This document shows positions 8,881 through 17,757 of a stretch of DNA of 34,559 bases, piece after piece. A model generated the notes under the pieces. That model was not told the origin of the DNA, made no database searches, and worked only from the letters and a program-made list of their open reading frames with translations. Location of the stretch: positions 1 to 34,559 of the forward strand of contig CALMBD010000118.1 in NCBI GenBank assembly GCA_937861115.1, given 5' to 3'. A program made the translations under genes and the position numbers. How positions within the stretch are numbered: the stretch's first letter is position 1; every line of letters begins with the position of its first letter. The stretch comes from an uncultured Bacteroidota bacterium (GTDB lineage Bacteria > Bacteroidota > Bacteroidia > Chitinophagales > Saprospiraceae).

Positions 8881-8944
8881 ATCAACGTCGAAGGGGCGGG
8901 TGAAATTTTCCAAGGAAAATTTCACCCGCCCCTTCGACGTTGAT
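8881..8944. repeat. Perfect 31-bp inverted repeat (palindrome) with 2-base spacer
   Basis: The arm ATCAACGTCGAAGGGGCGGG plus TGAAATTTTCC (8881-8911) is followed by AA and then by its exact reverse complement (8914-8944). It is GC-rich on the outside and AT-rich at the centre. It lies 96 bases upstream of the hemB start. There is no T tract after it, so it is not a standard intrinsic terminator; it could be a mobile palindromic repeat, a protein-binding site, or an RNA stem in the hemB leader. Confidence 0.9.
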
Positions 8945-9007
8945 AGGCCCTTCGTCAGAAATGTATCAGGATTTATGGTTGGCGCCACATTTCGCAAGGG
9001 TATCCTA

Positions 9008-9015
9008 TACCTTTG
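9008..9015 (+). promoter_or_regulatory. Probable hemB -7 box (TACCTTTG)
   Basis: Exact match to TAnnTTTG, ending 25 bases before the hemB ATG, a usual distance. The best upstream TTG (8979-8981) is 26 bases away, slightly more than the typical spacing, so the -33 element is uncertain. Confidence 0.5.
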
Positions 9016-9040
9016 TCGCGCACCAACCATCCCGTCGTCT

Positions 9041-10018
9041 ATGCTCCGTCGCCCACGTCGAAACCGCCAAACTGCCGCGATCCGCGGTATGGCTACCGAG
9101 ACCCACCTGCACCCTCAGCACCTGATCTTTCCGTTATTTGTTCTGGACGGGTCCAATATCCGCAGCGAGATACATTCCCTTCCGGGGATATTCCGCTATT
9201 CCCCGGAACACCTGCTCGCAGAGATCGATTCCTGCATGTCCCTGGGCATCACCAACTTTATCCTGTTTCCGGCTGTTGACGACAAGCTTAAAGATCAGGT
9301 CGCCACATATAGCTATGCGTCCGACAATTTTTATCTTCAAACGGCGCGTGCCATCAAGCAGCGATTTCCGGAATGTTGCCTGATCAGTGATGTAGCAATG
9401 GACCCTTACAGCAGCGATGGTCATGACGGACTCGTACGCAACGGCGAGATCGTCAACGACGACACGCTGCCTATCCTCGCCAGAATGTCGGTGGCGCAAG
9501 CAGAGGCGGGATTTGACATGCTTGGCCCTTCCGATATGATGGACGGGCGGATCGGCTATATCCGACAGGCGCTTGACGAACAGGGCTTTACGAAAACCGG
9601 CATCCTGGCCTATACGGCGAAATATGCCAGCGCTATGTACGGCCCCTTCCGCGACGCCCTCGACTCAGCACCCAAAAGCGGCGACAAAAAGAGCTATCAG
9701 ATGAACCCGGCCAATAAACGCGAAGCGCTGATTGAAGCGGAACTCGACGCCGGTGAAGGCGCCGATATGCTGATGGTAAAACCCGCGCTGCATTACCTGG
9801 ATGTCATCCACCTGCTGAAAGAAAACTTCGATCTGCCCATTGCGGCCTACCACGTAAGCGGGGAATGCGCCATGCTGCGCGCAGCGTGCAACAACGGCTG
9901 GCTCGATTTTGAACGGGCCATGCCGGAAACACTGCTGAGCATTCGGCGCGCAGGAGCAGACGTTATTCTGACCTACTTTGCCAAAGAATTTGCGCAGCGT
10001 TATCCAGGGGGAATCTGA
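9041..10018 (+). CDS. hemB: Delta-aminolevulinic acid dehydratase (porphobilinogen synthase)
   Basis: Condenses two 5-aminolevulinate molecules into porphobilinogen, the second common step of tetrapyrrole synthesis, in the cytoplasm. The two Schiff-base lysines are in place: K194 in YTAKYASAMYGPFRDA and K247 in MLMVKPALHYLDV. The metal-site loop reads DVAMDPYSSDGHDG (117-130), aspartate-rich and without the three cysteines of zinc-dependent enzymes, so it is a magnesium/other-metal type. The start at 9041 (MLRRPRRNRQTAAIR) matches the normal N-terminus and gives 325 residues. An in-frame extension to a GTG at 8900 would read through the palindrome and is rejected. It converges with the GHL10 gene, 16 bases apart. 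Confidence 0.96.
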   Translation: MLRRPRRNRQTAAIRGMATETHLHPQHLIFPLFVLDGSNIRSEIHSLPGIFRYSPEHLLAEIDSCMSLGITNFILFPAVDDKLKDQVATYSYASDNFYLQTARAIKQRFPECCLISDVAMDPYSSDGHDGLVRNGEIVNDDTLPILARMSVAQAEAGFDMLGPSDMMDGRIGYIRQALDEQGFTKTGILAYTAKYASAMYGPFRDALDSAPKSGDKKSYQMNPANKREALIEAELDAGEGADMLMVKPALHYLDVIHLLKENFDLPIAAYHVSGECAMLRAACNNGWLDFERAMPETLLSIRRAGADVILTYFAKEFAQRYPGGI

Positions 10019-10034
10019 TCAGAAACGCTGTGTG

Positions 10035-11642
10035 TTAAAACAAATAGCCGAACAGTTTCTTTTTCTTTTTGGCGCCTTTCTTTGTCTTTTTCACATAAAT
10101 GGGTTCGCTCGTATAACTTTCCACGTTGACGCGGTTGTAGGCCACCACCACATAGGTGTAGTAACCCTCTACGGCCGTTTGGTCTTCAAATATCCATTTA
10201 TCCGAGCCATACGGCGTTGTAATAAGTAAGTTATACGGGTCGCGAAAGTTGCCGACCGCTTCCCCGTCGAAGCGAAAAATTGCAAAGTAATAGGGCATTT
10301 CGTCCCCGGAAAGGATGTCGCATACATGCCAGGCCAGTTTTACCGTGCTGGGTGTGCCTTTAACCCGGCATATCTGCGGCGTTGCGGGCGGCACCTTCGC
10401 CAGGGCCGGAATACCCGGCATGAGGGCATGCGAAGCATACAGCGTGTTGGTGAGCGAATCCCGGATACCAAGCGGGTTACGCATCAGGGGTTTTACGGAA
10501 AAATAAATACTTCCGTTTATGTTGGGGTTGGCGCGGTTGAGCGCTATCTGCCGGCCGATCTGGCCGGGCTGGTTCCAGTTGGCGTCGTTCGGACTATTGG
10601 CAATTTTATACGCAGCGTGGCCAATGTACAACTGGCGCCCGTAGGTGTGTTTGCTCCACCACTCCACCAGTTTTTCATAATCGGCGGGCGGGAAACCGAT
10701 ACTCCAGTATATCTGCGGCGCAACGTAGTCTATCCATCCGTTTTTCAGCCACAGCAATACATCGGCGTACAGGTCGTCGTAGCAGGTGATTCCCGATCGG
10801 GTATCTGATCCGTTGACGGGGTCACGGTCGGCATTGCGCCATACCCCGAAAGGCCCGATACCAAACCGGACATACGGTTTGTACTTTTTGATGGTCGTCG
10901 ATACATTTTCGATCAGTTTGCTCACATTGTCGCGACGCCAGTCTTCTATATTGGTAAATCCGCGCGGATTGGCGGCAAATTCATTGTAATCGCTCAGCGA
11001 CTCGCCCTGTTCCTTGTACGGGTAAAAGTAGTCGTCGAAATGAATGCCATCCACATCATAGCGCAGGATGATGTCCTGCACCACACTCACGAGGTACTGC
11101 CGCACATAGGGGTTTGCAGGGTTGAAATACCAGCGTTTACCATAGCGAAAGAACCACTGTTGCCGGAGCGCGGGAGGATACGCGCGCAGCGGATGGATCA
11201 GCGAAAGGTTGGCGGTATCGAGATCCCACGTAGCGCGGTACGGATTGAGCCAGGCATGGAATTCCATTTGCCGGTCGTGCGCTGCCTTGACCATATACTG
11301 AAGCGGGTCGTAGGTGGAGTCTGCCGGCGGAAGGCCCTGCTCGCCTGTCAGGAATTTACTCCACGGAACCGTCGATGATTTATAAAAAGCATCGCCGGTT
11401 GGACGCACCTGCACGAATACCGCATTCATATTCATGGCGCGCAATACATCGAGCAGGCTGTCAAATTCCGCTTTTTGCCGGTCGACCGGCAGGCCGGGCT
11501 TCGATGGCCAGTCAATATTTGCAACGGTGGCGACCCAGGCGCCGCGCATTTCGGCGATCGGTGGTTGCGCCCGCAGACCGGGCATTCCCAAAAAACCGAA
11601 CAAAATAAAGGCAAGGATGGATAATCGATAATAAGGCATCAT
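10035..11642 (-). CDS. Secreted GHL10/DUF187 glycoside hydrolase-like protein
   Basis: 535 residues. A signal peptide (about 1-25, ending GLRAQ) is followed by a TIM-barrel domain of the glycosyl-hydrolase-like 10 family (DUF187): MRGAWVATVANIDWPS at about 32, VFVQVRPTGDAFY, EFHAWLNPYRA, then DGIHFDDYFYPY carrying likely acidic catalytic residues, and FGIGPFGVW. A C-terminal fibronectin-III-like segment (about 430-515, ending VVVAYNRVNVESYTSEPIYV) precedes a very basic tail (KKTKKGAKKKKK). Members act on peptidoglycan or related glycans; the substrate cannot be told from sequence. No T9SS sorting domain is visible, so it is probably periplasmic or outer-membrane associated. Single gene with its own promoter. 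Confidence 0.85.
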   Translation of the reverse strand: MMPYYRLSILAFILFGFLGMPGLRAQPPIAEMRGAWVATVANIDWPSKPGLPVDRQKAEFDSLLDVLRAMNMNAVFVQVRPTGDAFYKSSTVPWSKFLTGEQGLPPADSTYDPLQYMVKAAHDRQMEFHAWLNPYRATWDLDTANLSLIHPLRAYPPALRQQWFFRYGKRWYFNPANPYVRQYLVSVVQDIILRYDVDGIHFDDYFYPYKEQGESLSDYNEFAANPRGFTNIEDWRRDNVSKLIENVSTTIKKYKPYVRFGIGPFGVWRNADRDPVNGSDTRSGITCYDDLYADVLLWLKNGWIDYVAPQIYWSIGFPPADYEKLVEWWSKHTYGRQLYIGHAAYKIANSPNDANWNQPGQIGRQIALNRANPNINGSIYFSVKPLMRNPLGIRDSLTNTLYASHALMPGIPALAKVPPATPQICRVKGTPSTVKLAWHVCDILSGDEMPYYFAIFRFDGEAVGNFRDPYNLLITTPYGSDKWIFEDQTAVEGYYTYVVVAYNRVNVESYTSEPIYVKKTKKGAKKKKKLFGYLF

Positions 11643-11660
11643 TGTACGTTGGTTTTGCGG

Positions 11661-11690
11661 TAAAAGTAGCGGATATGCCCGAATTACAAA
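11661..11690 (-). promoter_or_regulatory. Promoter for the GHL10 gene
   Basis: On the minus strand TTTG (11690-11687) is followed after 18 bases by TACTTTTA (11668-11661), one mismatch from TAnnTTTG, and the box lies 18 bases before the ATG. Spacing fits the Bacteroidota sigma factor consensus. Confidence 0.5.
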
Positions 11691-11851
11691 GCGGTTTCTG
11701 GCAGGAGCTTGTCCGGTTAGTGACCTGCAACTTACGAGCGGACAGGCCGACGCTCGTTTTTAGGTACGAACCAATGACTTTACCGAGTTATTTTTCTGAA
11801 TTTTGCTGTTCTTTTTTACAATAACTACTGCCAAAACTATTCTCTTCAGGC

Positions 11852-12790
11852 ATGAAATTTCCGCATCCCATTCCCGTACGTACCCTGGCTTTGCACATCA
11901 ATGCCCGGCAGATCATCGGCGACGACACCCTTGAGGCAACGGGTATCAACGAAATACACAAGGTTGAACCCGGCGACATTGCCTTCTCCGACGTAAAAAA
12001 GTATTTTGAAAAAACACTCAAAAGCGCCGCTACCATTATCCTGCTCAACGAAGAGGCTGAGTGCCCTCCCGGAAAAGCCATCCTGATTGTCGACAACCCC
12101 TTCGAAGCATACGATCAACTGATCCGCGAACACCGCCCTTTTGAGCCGGTCCGTGTCCCGATAAGCCAGCAGGCCCAGATTCACCCTACCGCTATTCTGG
12201 AGCCCGGCGTGGTGGTCGCCGCCAACACCAGCATCGGCGCCTACAGCCACATCCAGGCGAATACGTACATCGGCGAATACTCCTATATCGGCGATCATGT
12301 GTCGATCGGTCCCAATTCCATCATCGGTTCCGACGCTTTCTATTTCAAAAAATCACCCGACGGCGCTTTCCAGAAGTGGCGCAGCGGTGGCCGGGTCATT
12401 ATCGAAGACCATGTGGATATCGGCGCCGGTTGCACCATCAATAAAGGTGTGAGCGGCGATACGGTCATTGGCGCAGGCAGCAAACTCGATTGCCAGATAC
12501 ATATCGGGCACGGCGCTGTTATTGGTAAAAACTGCCTTTTTGCGGCACAGGTAGGTATAGGCGGCAAAACCATTATTGAAGACGGGGTCGTTTTATACGG
12601 TCAAGTCGGAGTCATCCAGGCTGTACATATCGGTAAAAATGCGGTGGTACTGGCAGGTTCGGGCGTATCCAAGTCGCTGGAAGGCGGCAAGACATACTTC
12701 GGATCGCCGGCAGAAGAGTTCAGGGAAAAATACAAGGAACTGGCTGCCCTGCGTCAATTGCCCGCCATACTCAGGAAATTGAAAATCTGA
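11852..12790 (+). CDS. LpxD-like UDP-3-O-acylglucosamine N-acyltransferase
   Basis: 312 residues: an N-terminal UDP-sugar-binding-like domain (about 1-100, IHKVEPGDIAFSDVKKYFEK) and a left-handed beta-helix of hexapeptide repeats (about 105-285: TAILEPGVVVAANTSIGAYS and similar), then a helical C-terminus. The catalytic histidine of LpxD (H239 in E. coli) aligns with H220 in CQIHIGHGAVIG. LpxD adds the N-linked acyl chain in lipid A synthesis on the cytoplasmic side of the inner membrane. It is slightly shorter than usual LpxD (about 340), and Bacteroidota often carry a second, shorter LpxD-like protein, so this may be the paralogue. It is followed after two bases by queG. Confidence 0.8.
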   Translation: MKFPHPIPVRTLALHINARQIIGDDTLEATGINEIHKVEPGDIAFSDVKKYFEKTLKSAATIILLNEEAECPPGKAILIVDNPFEAYDQLIREHRPFEPVRVPISQQAQIHPTAILEPGVVVAANTSIGAYSHIQANTYIGEYSYIGDHVSIGPNSIIGSDAFYFKKSPDGAFQKWRSGGRVIIEDHVDIGAGCTINKGVSGDTVIGAGSKLDCQIHIGHGAVIGKNCLFAAQVGIGGKTIIEDGVVLYGQVGVIQAVHIGKNAVVLAGSGVSKSLEGGKTYFGSPAEEFREKYKELAALRQLPAILRKLKI

Positions 12791-12792
12791 TT

Positions 12793-13728
12793 TTGCACAA
12801 CCAGCAACGCCATACAGACATGATCCGCGCCGAAGCCGGGCGACTCGGCTTCGAGTTCGTTGGCTTTGCCCGCGCCGAAAGACTGGACGAAGCAGCACGC
12901 CGGCTGGAAGCATGGCTGCACCAGGGCGCCCACGGGAAAATGGCCTATATGGAAAACCATTTTGATATGCGGGTCGACCCTACCCTGCTGGTGCCCGGCG
13001 CAAAAACGGTTATTTGCCTGACATTCAATTATTTTAACCCGGAAAAGCAGCGCGATGCCGAAGCGCCGAAGATCAGCAGTTATGCCTACGGCGAAGACTA
13101 TCACTTCGTCGTAAAAGACAAACTGAAAGCATTGCTGGATTTTATGCGCCGGGAAATCGGCGCCGTGGAGGGCCGTTGTTTTGTCGACAGCGCGCCGGTG
13201 CTGGAGCGCGAATGGGCGCAACGGGCGGGCCTGGGCTGGAACGGACGCAACACCCTCACCATTCATCCGCGCAGGGGCTCTTTTTTCTTCTTGGCCGAAA
13301 TCATCTGCGACCTCCCTCTCCTGTACGACGACCCCATCCGCGACCACTGCGGCACTTGCACGCGTTGTATCGATGCCTGCCCGACACAGGCCATCAGCCC
13401 GGAAGGCTATTTTCTGGATGCCTCGAAATGTATCTCGTACCTGACCATCGAACTACGCGACGAAATCCCGACCGCATTTAAAGGTCAAACAGACAACTGG
13501 ATGTTTGGCTGCGATGTTTGTCAGGACGTATGCCCCTGGAACCGTTTTTCCGAACGGCATTCGGAGCTGGCGTTTGAACCACAACCAGAATTACTACAGA
13601 TGTCGAGACAGGACTGGCTGGAACTAACCGAAGAGGTATTTGGCCGGGTTTTCAAAAAATCGGCTGTAAAAAGGGTAAAATATGCGGGTCTGAGGCGGAA
13701 TATCGACTTTTTGGAGCGTCCCGATTAG
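12793..13728 (+). CDS. queG: Epoxyqueuosine reductase QueG
   Basis: Reduces epoxyqueuosine to queuosine in the wobble base of certain tRNAs, using cobalamin and two [4Fe-4S] clusters. Visible are the catalytic aspartate in VDSAPVLERE (D132), AGLGWNGRNT, and eight-Cys ferredoxin-like pattern members: C186, C189, C192, C196 in CGTCTRCIDACP, plus C213, C240, C243 and C247 in CDVCQDVCPWN. The 311-residue length is the short form without HEAT repeats. The start is TTG at 12793, two bases after the lpxD-like stop; an ATG at 12820 (Met10) is the alternative, but the usual N-terminal length favours the TTG. Confidence 0.95.
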   Translation: MHNQQRHTDMIRAEAGRLGFEFVGFARAERLDEAARRLEAWLHQGAHGKMAYMENHFDMRVDPTLLVPGAKTVICLTFNYFNPEKQRDAEAPKISSYAYGEDYHFVVKDKLKALLDFMRREIGAVEGRCFVDSAPVLEREWAQRAGLGWNGRNTLTIHPRRGSFFFLAEIICDLPLLYDDPIRDHCGTCTRCIDACPTQAISPEGYFLDASKCISYLTIELRDEIPTAFKGQTDNWMFGCDVCQDVCPWNRFSERHSELAFEPQPELLQMSRQDWLELTEEVFGRVFKKSAVKRVKYAGLRRNIDFLERPD

Positions 13729-13730
13729 AA

Positions 13731-13908
13731 TGGTATGGCACGCTGATGACGCAGATTGAACAGATTTTCGCAGATAATAGATAATATCAGTGTAAATCAG
13801 CCCAATCTGCGTCATCTGCGTGCCATCACCCAACGCAGTTTAACACAGATGTTATCAAACATTATCTGTGAAAATCAGCCCAATCTGTGTCATCAGCGTG
13901 CCATCACC
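13731..13908. repeat. Three copies of an intergenic repeat, one inverted
   Basis: A unit of about 46 bases with the core CAATCTGCGTCATCAGCGTG occurs directly at 13785-13830 and 13862-13908, and inverted at 13731-13777. The outer pair (13731-13777 with 13862-13908) can form a long imperfect stem with about eight mismatches. It fills the space between the convergent queG and M36 genes and probably acts as a two-way transcription barrier. Similar CTGCGTCATCTGCGTGCC-type units are common between genes in environmental Bacteroidota (from memory). Confidence 0.85.
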
Positions 13909-13910
13909 CA

Positions 13911-16900
13911 TCACCGGATTACCACTTTCCTTACACTGCTGCCTGCAGCACTTTCCAAACGCACTACATAGATACCCGCAGGCACCTGCTGCACGTCGAG
14001 CGTCAGCACCTGTCCCTCAGCCACGCCATTCATTTGGCGGCTCAATACGACACGGCCGTCCGTACCGATGAGTTCCACCCGTACGGGTCCCGTAAGCGCA
14101 ACACCGGCGCTGATATACAGCATGTCATAAGCCGGATTGGGTTGTACCTGCATGGGGATTGAACCTGCACGGGGTTCATCGGCACCTACAATACCCGGTT
14201 GTACGATCACCCCGCGCTCTTTGGCTTTCGCGCAGGCATGGTCGCCATTATCGTCGGCCACACAGGCTTCGGTGTCATAGTTCAGCATATCCATCACCTC
14301 GATCTCGTCGATGTACCAGTGGCCCACAGGCTGGGTTCCGGAATCTTCGTTTGTACCAAATCGGAAACGGATATTGACCGTTTCGCCGCTGTAATCACTC
14401 AGGTCGAGATACGATTGAACCCAGCCGTTGGAGTTACCGGAAAACCCGCTGAGGTTTGCCACGGCAAAGGTGCCATAGTCGAGTTTGCCAGGGTACGGGT
14501 TGCGGAAAATTTTGTTTGCCGGAAACGACTGCCAGGTCAAATCGGCGGTCGGTTTAACTTCAAAAATACCGGCATCCAGACTTTTCTCGGTATTGTATTG
14601 GTGCCAGAACCGCAGTACCGGTTTTGCACCGGCAACGGTGATCTCCTGCAACGTTTCCAGCGAGAAACGCGACTGATTGGGCACACTGGCCGCTTCCCAG
14701 GCATGTGTCCCCGTTTTCACCACATTGTTCTGGAGTGAAAAGTACTCCTGGCCGTTTTGGTTGGCATTAAGGGAGTACCAGTCATCATTGGTATCCATAA
14801 CATCTCTGAAATAGCGGTTGGAACCCACAGCATCGGCCGATTTGGCGGTATAGGACAGTTGAATAACCTGCCCGCTGGTCATATCCCCCAAATTCCAGGT
14901 AACCATGCCGTTAGACAGCGTACCGCCACCGGAAGCCGAGGTCAGGATCAGCCCCGCCGGAAGTTCGTCGGTCACGATTACGTTGTTGGCCGTTTCCGAT
15001 TTGTGGTTGGTCACCGTAATGGTAATCTGGATATTTTCTCCCGGTTCGATCAGCGGTGTTGAGGTTTCTTTTTTGATCTTCAATTCCCTGATACAAGTCG
15101 GGATGGGGTCAAAATTTTCCACACCGTCGGCCGCATCATCGGGGCTGCCCTGGCTGGCGAGATAACCCATGCCCCGGCGTGCAAATACGGCGCTGATCAG
15201 GCAAGTGTCTTCTCCGTTGTAGTTCAGGATATCAGCGAGGAAAATGGCATTGCGGCCATCGATATTCCCCGGTTCGCAGGGCTGCATTTTCAGGCCGTCT
15301 ATGACCAGTTGAGCGGCGCGGAAGTTGCCGCTGGAGGTATTGGCAAGGTCGGCGTCATAACCGTATTTTTCTACCATCGCCCAGTAGAGGTCCCAAAGTG
15401 CGGACGCCCAGATTTCACCGCGTGCGTGAATCTGATCATTTTGCGGTGTTTCGGCTACCCAGGAAAAAGTAACGGGGTTGATACTCATATCCGTGGAATA
15501 GGCATTGCGGCGAATACCGGTGCCATCCACCGTCTGGCGCAGCACATAGTTGCCGAGCCCCCGGCGCTTTGCACCGGTATCGCCGGGTTTCACCATGGTG
15601 ATGAGCGAAAAGAAATCGCTCCAGCCTTCGCCCATTTGTTCGATATTTCCAAGGCATCCGGCCTGGCTTGGTCCACCGGTAAGGCGGTTGGATATGCCGT
15701 GTCCGTGTTCGTGTGCAATGATGCCGTTGTCGAAATCGCCGTCGTAAAGATTGGGTCCGGGATTGGCGGGCTGGACGATGGAGACATTCAGGCCGGCGCC
15801 GGCGTATTGGCGCAGGATATCACAGTCCGATTTCCGCAACATGATCACCGGGATTTCCACCTGGCCGCTGGGGCTGTTTACCCCTGCGCCCATGAGTACC
15901 GTTTCATTTTCATAATTACAGATGATACAGCCTTTTGCGCCTGCGTTCTGGGCATTGAGGGCTTTGTCCACAAAGGTGCAATCCTGGCGGTCGATCAGGG
16001 CGATTTTCCCGGTCATGTCATTTTGAAGCGGGTTGCAGGCCCAGGTTGGGTTGCCCGAACCGTCATCAGCGATTTCCACATCTCCCGTCACAGGTGTTGC
16101 CGAGACTGCCGCACCCCAGCCGTTGGTCGCCGAGGCGACATAGGTACCCAGTACCGGAGCGGGTCCGTTGACAGTGAGCAACTGGCCGCCGGAGCGGGTC
16201 CAGACAAACATCTGCATTTGCGGGCTAAAGCCGTCTTGTGGCGTTGAAAAATCGGCATTGTTTTGTTTCTGGCTTGCCAGGGCATAACCATCAATTGCAT
16301 TGGCGCGTACCGGGTCGCCAGATACGCCTCCGTTGCCGTAGTTGTTTTGCTGGAAATTGCCCGCCGGCTCGTCAAAACCAAGGCGGTAGGTAATGTCGTG
16401 CATCATGTTGTTCACATAGAACAGGTTGGTGATAGCGGCATCCAGATTATCCAGCGGCTCGTTGTTGATGTCGTAGGGATAGTTGAAGTTGAGTGAGGCG
16501 CCTGCGTTGGGAAAAGGTGTCGTCGGCGGCAGGTCGTCGTCGTTGCGGTCGTCGAAAGCGTACACATTGTTGCCGCGTGTATAGGTATACTCAGGTCCGG
16601 GAGCGCCGTTGGTATCATGCCAGCCAAACGGCGAGGCCAGCGGATCGGCGGGATTGACCACGATCTGGCGGGGACCGTGGATCGGGCTTTCAACGGGCAA
16701 AGCGAAAACGTTGTAGGTTTCGTCGGCCAGAACATTTGTCGTTTGGGGCCTGGCGCCTGAAGTTTGGACAGGGGCCTGACTTACCTCTTCACAACCATCT
16801 TCGGCCACTCCCGGATCGCCGGTGCTGCAGTGCAGGGTCTGGTTGATCTTGTCGATGACCAGGCCGTTCTGGGCATCTACGCGCATATTCCACACGTCAG

Positions 16901-17474
16901 AAGCATCGGCCTGAGCGATTACCATCGTCCACGCCAGTCGCACGGAGCCGTCTTTTTGAACCGAATAACATATCGAGACCGGAATATCCGTTTTGGAAAC
17001 TGCTCCGCCTTCAAAAATCCAGTTGCGTTCGTTCACCTTCTGGCGGACCGACGGAACGGGAAAACCCGAAAAACCGAGATTGGCCATGGCCATTTCGAGG
17101 GCCTTGGAGGCGCTGAGCGAAGGGAGGGTCGTATTTGCCCTGGCGGCAATATCCGGCACGAAACGGTGTGCCAGGTACGCCACTTTGCCGTCGGGCTTAA
17201 CGTGCAATCCGAACAATCCGTTAAATACCGGAATGCCGGCGTATTGTTGCTGTACCCATACATGGGTAATGCCGTTGTGTTTGGTGAGGTATTCGTCGGT
17301 CACGCGGATGTCGGACACGTCGGCAGCAGACAGGCCAAACGCCGCAGGGTTTTCCTGCAAGAACCGAAGTGCGGTCTGACGGGGTGTCTGAACAGATTGT
17401 GCGGCAACTGTATTGGCCATGAACAACACAGCATATACCGGAAGCCAAAGGCGCGGAAAAGAAAGCAGATTCAT
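13911..17474 (-). CDS. Secreted M36 (fungalysin-type) metallopeptidase with PA insert and T9SS sorting domain
   Basis: 1187 residues. Order: signal peptide (1-25, ends VAAQ); FTP/PepSY propeptide (about 30-210); M36 catalytic domain starting near 290 (NNMMHDITYRLGFDEPAGNF); a protease-associated domain inserted at about 440-570 (GKIALIDRQDCTFVDKALNA); zinc motif HEHGH at 588-592 followed by GISNRLTGG, with the third ligand E616 in GEGWSD; a DUF11-like Ig repeat (about 805-890, PGENIQITITVTNH); a jelly-roll/MAM-like domain (about 900-1080); and a T9SS type A sorting domain (last ~80 residues, VQPNPAYDMLYIS ... VPAGIYVVRL ... VRKVVIR). All catalytic residues are present. It is exported by T9SS to the surface or medium for protein degradation. 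Confidence 0.93.
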   Translation of the reverse strand: MNLLSFPRLWLPVYAVLFMANTVAAQSVQTPRQTALRFLQENPAAFGLSAADVSDIRVTDEYLTKHNGITHVWVQQQYAGIPVFNGLFGLHVKPDGKVAYLAHRFVPDIAARANTTLPSLSASKALEMAMANLGFSGFPVPSVRQKVNERNWIFEGGAVSKTDIPVSICYSVQKDGSVRLAWTMVIAQADASDVWNMRVDAQNGLVIDKINQTLHCSTGDPGVAEDGCEEVSQAPVQTSGARPQTTNVLADETYNVFALPVESPIHGPRQIVVNPADPLASPFGWHDTNGAPGPEYTYTRGNNVYAFDDRNDDDLPPTTPFPNAGASLNFNYPYDINNEPLDNLDAAITNLFYVNNMMHDITYRLGFDEPAGNFQQNNYGNGGVSGDPVRANAIDGYALASQKQNNADFSTPQDGFSPQMQMFVWTRSGGQLLTVNGPAPVLGTYVASATNGWGAAVSATPVTGDVEIADDGSGNPTWACNPLQNDMTGKIALIDRQDCTFVDKALNAQNAGAKGCIICNYENETVLMGAGVNSPSGQVEIPVIMLRKSDCDILRQYAGAGLNVSIVQPANPGPNLYDGDFDNGIIAHEHGHGISNRLTGGPSQAGCLGNIEQMGEGWSDFFSLITMVKPGDTGAKRRGLGNYVLRQTVDGTGIRRNAYSTDMSINPVTFSWVAETPQNDQIHARGEIWASALWDLYWAMVEKYGYDADLANTSSGNFRAAQLVIDGLKMQPCEPGNIDGRNAIFLADILNYNGEDTCLISAVFARRGMGYLASQGSPDDAADGVENFDPIPTCIRELKIKKETSTPLIEPGENIQITITVTNHKSETANNVIVTDELPAGLILTSASGGGTLSNGMVTWNLGDMTSGQVIQLSYTAKSADAVGSNRYFRDVMDTNDDWYSLNANQNGQEYFSLQNNVVKTGTHAWEAASVPNQSRFSLETLQEITVAGAKPVLRFWHQYNTEKSLDAGIFEVKPTADLTWQSFPANKIFRNPYPGKLDYGTFAVANLSGFSGNSNGWVQSYLDLSDYSGETVNIRFRFGTNEDSGTQPVGHWYIDEIEVMDMLNYDTEACVADDNGDHACAKAKERGVIVQPGIVGADEPRAGSIPMQVQPNPAYDMLYISAGVALTGPVRVELIGTDGRVVLSRQMNGVAEGQVLTLDVQQVPAGIYVVRLESAAGSSVRKVVIR

Positions 17475-17541
17475 ATCCGGGAAGTTGGATTTGATAAAAA
17501 ACGGTGAAATAATCGCTTGAAATTTTCAGATGGGAGGACGG

Positions 17542-17549
17542 CAAAAGTA
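17542..17549 (-). promoter_or_regulatory. -7 box upstream of the M36 peptidase gene
   Basis: On the minus strand the sequence reads TACTTTTG, a full match to TAnnTTTG, 67 bases before the ATG. No clear TTG at the normal spacing upstream. Confidence 0.4.
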
Positions 17550-17680
17550 CTATTTATCCCGGAGAGGTTTTTTTACCGAATACAAAATATGCGGCTTTGC
17601 CAACAGCAGCGATTTAATGTGAAGGGCAGCAGATGGCGTGCGAGTTGCCCGGACGGTATGGAAACCCCAAAACCCCGTTG

Positions 17681-17688
17681 TATCTTTG
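17681..17688 (+). promoter_or_regulatory. -7 box of prs (TATCTTTG)
   Basis: Exact TAnnTTTG match, 69 bases before the prs ATG, giving a 5' leader of about 60 bases. No TTG within 17-23 bases upstream was found. Confidence 0.5.
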
Positions 17689-17757
17689 TCCGAAGTGGAA
17701 CAACCATTGTTTTCAAACCCGTTTGCTCACCAACCAGCACCCGACTCCGGCTCCGTT

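Larger units (their letters stand above)
8458..9040 (+). other. 583-base divergent intergenic region
   Basis: This AT-rich spacer separates the minus-strand lipoprotein operon from hemB. I see no convincing protein gene: a 60-codon reading frame at 8721-8903 has no family features and ends inside the palindrome. It contains a TATCTTTG box at 8652-8659, a 35-base hairpin at 8834-8868, a perfect 31-bp palindrome at 8881-8944, and a TACCTTTG box at 9008-9015, each listed separately. It must also hold the promoter of the minus-strand run; no confident -7 box was found for that. Confidence 0.6.

Noticed and set aside
8721-8903. 60-codon frame in the spacer before hemB
   Set aside because: No homologous look, ends in the palindrome, and composition follows the AT-rich spacer.
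8900-9040. N-terminal extension of HemB from a GTG start
   Set aside because: The extension is translated palindrome and promoter; the normal HemB N-terminus begins at 9041.
15309-16247. 312-codon plus-strand frame within the M36 peptidase gene
   Set aside because: Antisense to the catalytic domain including the HEHGH motif; no independent start context or domain.
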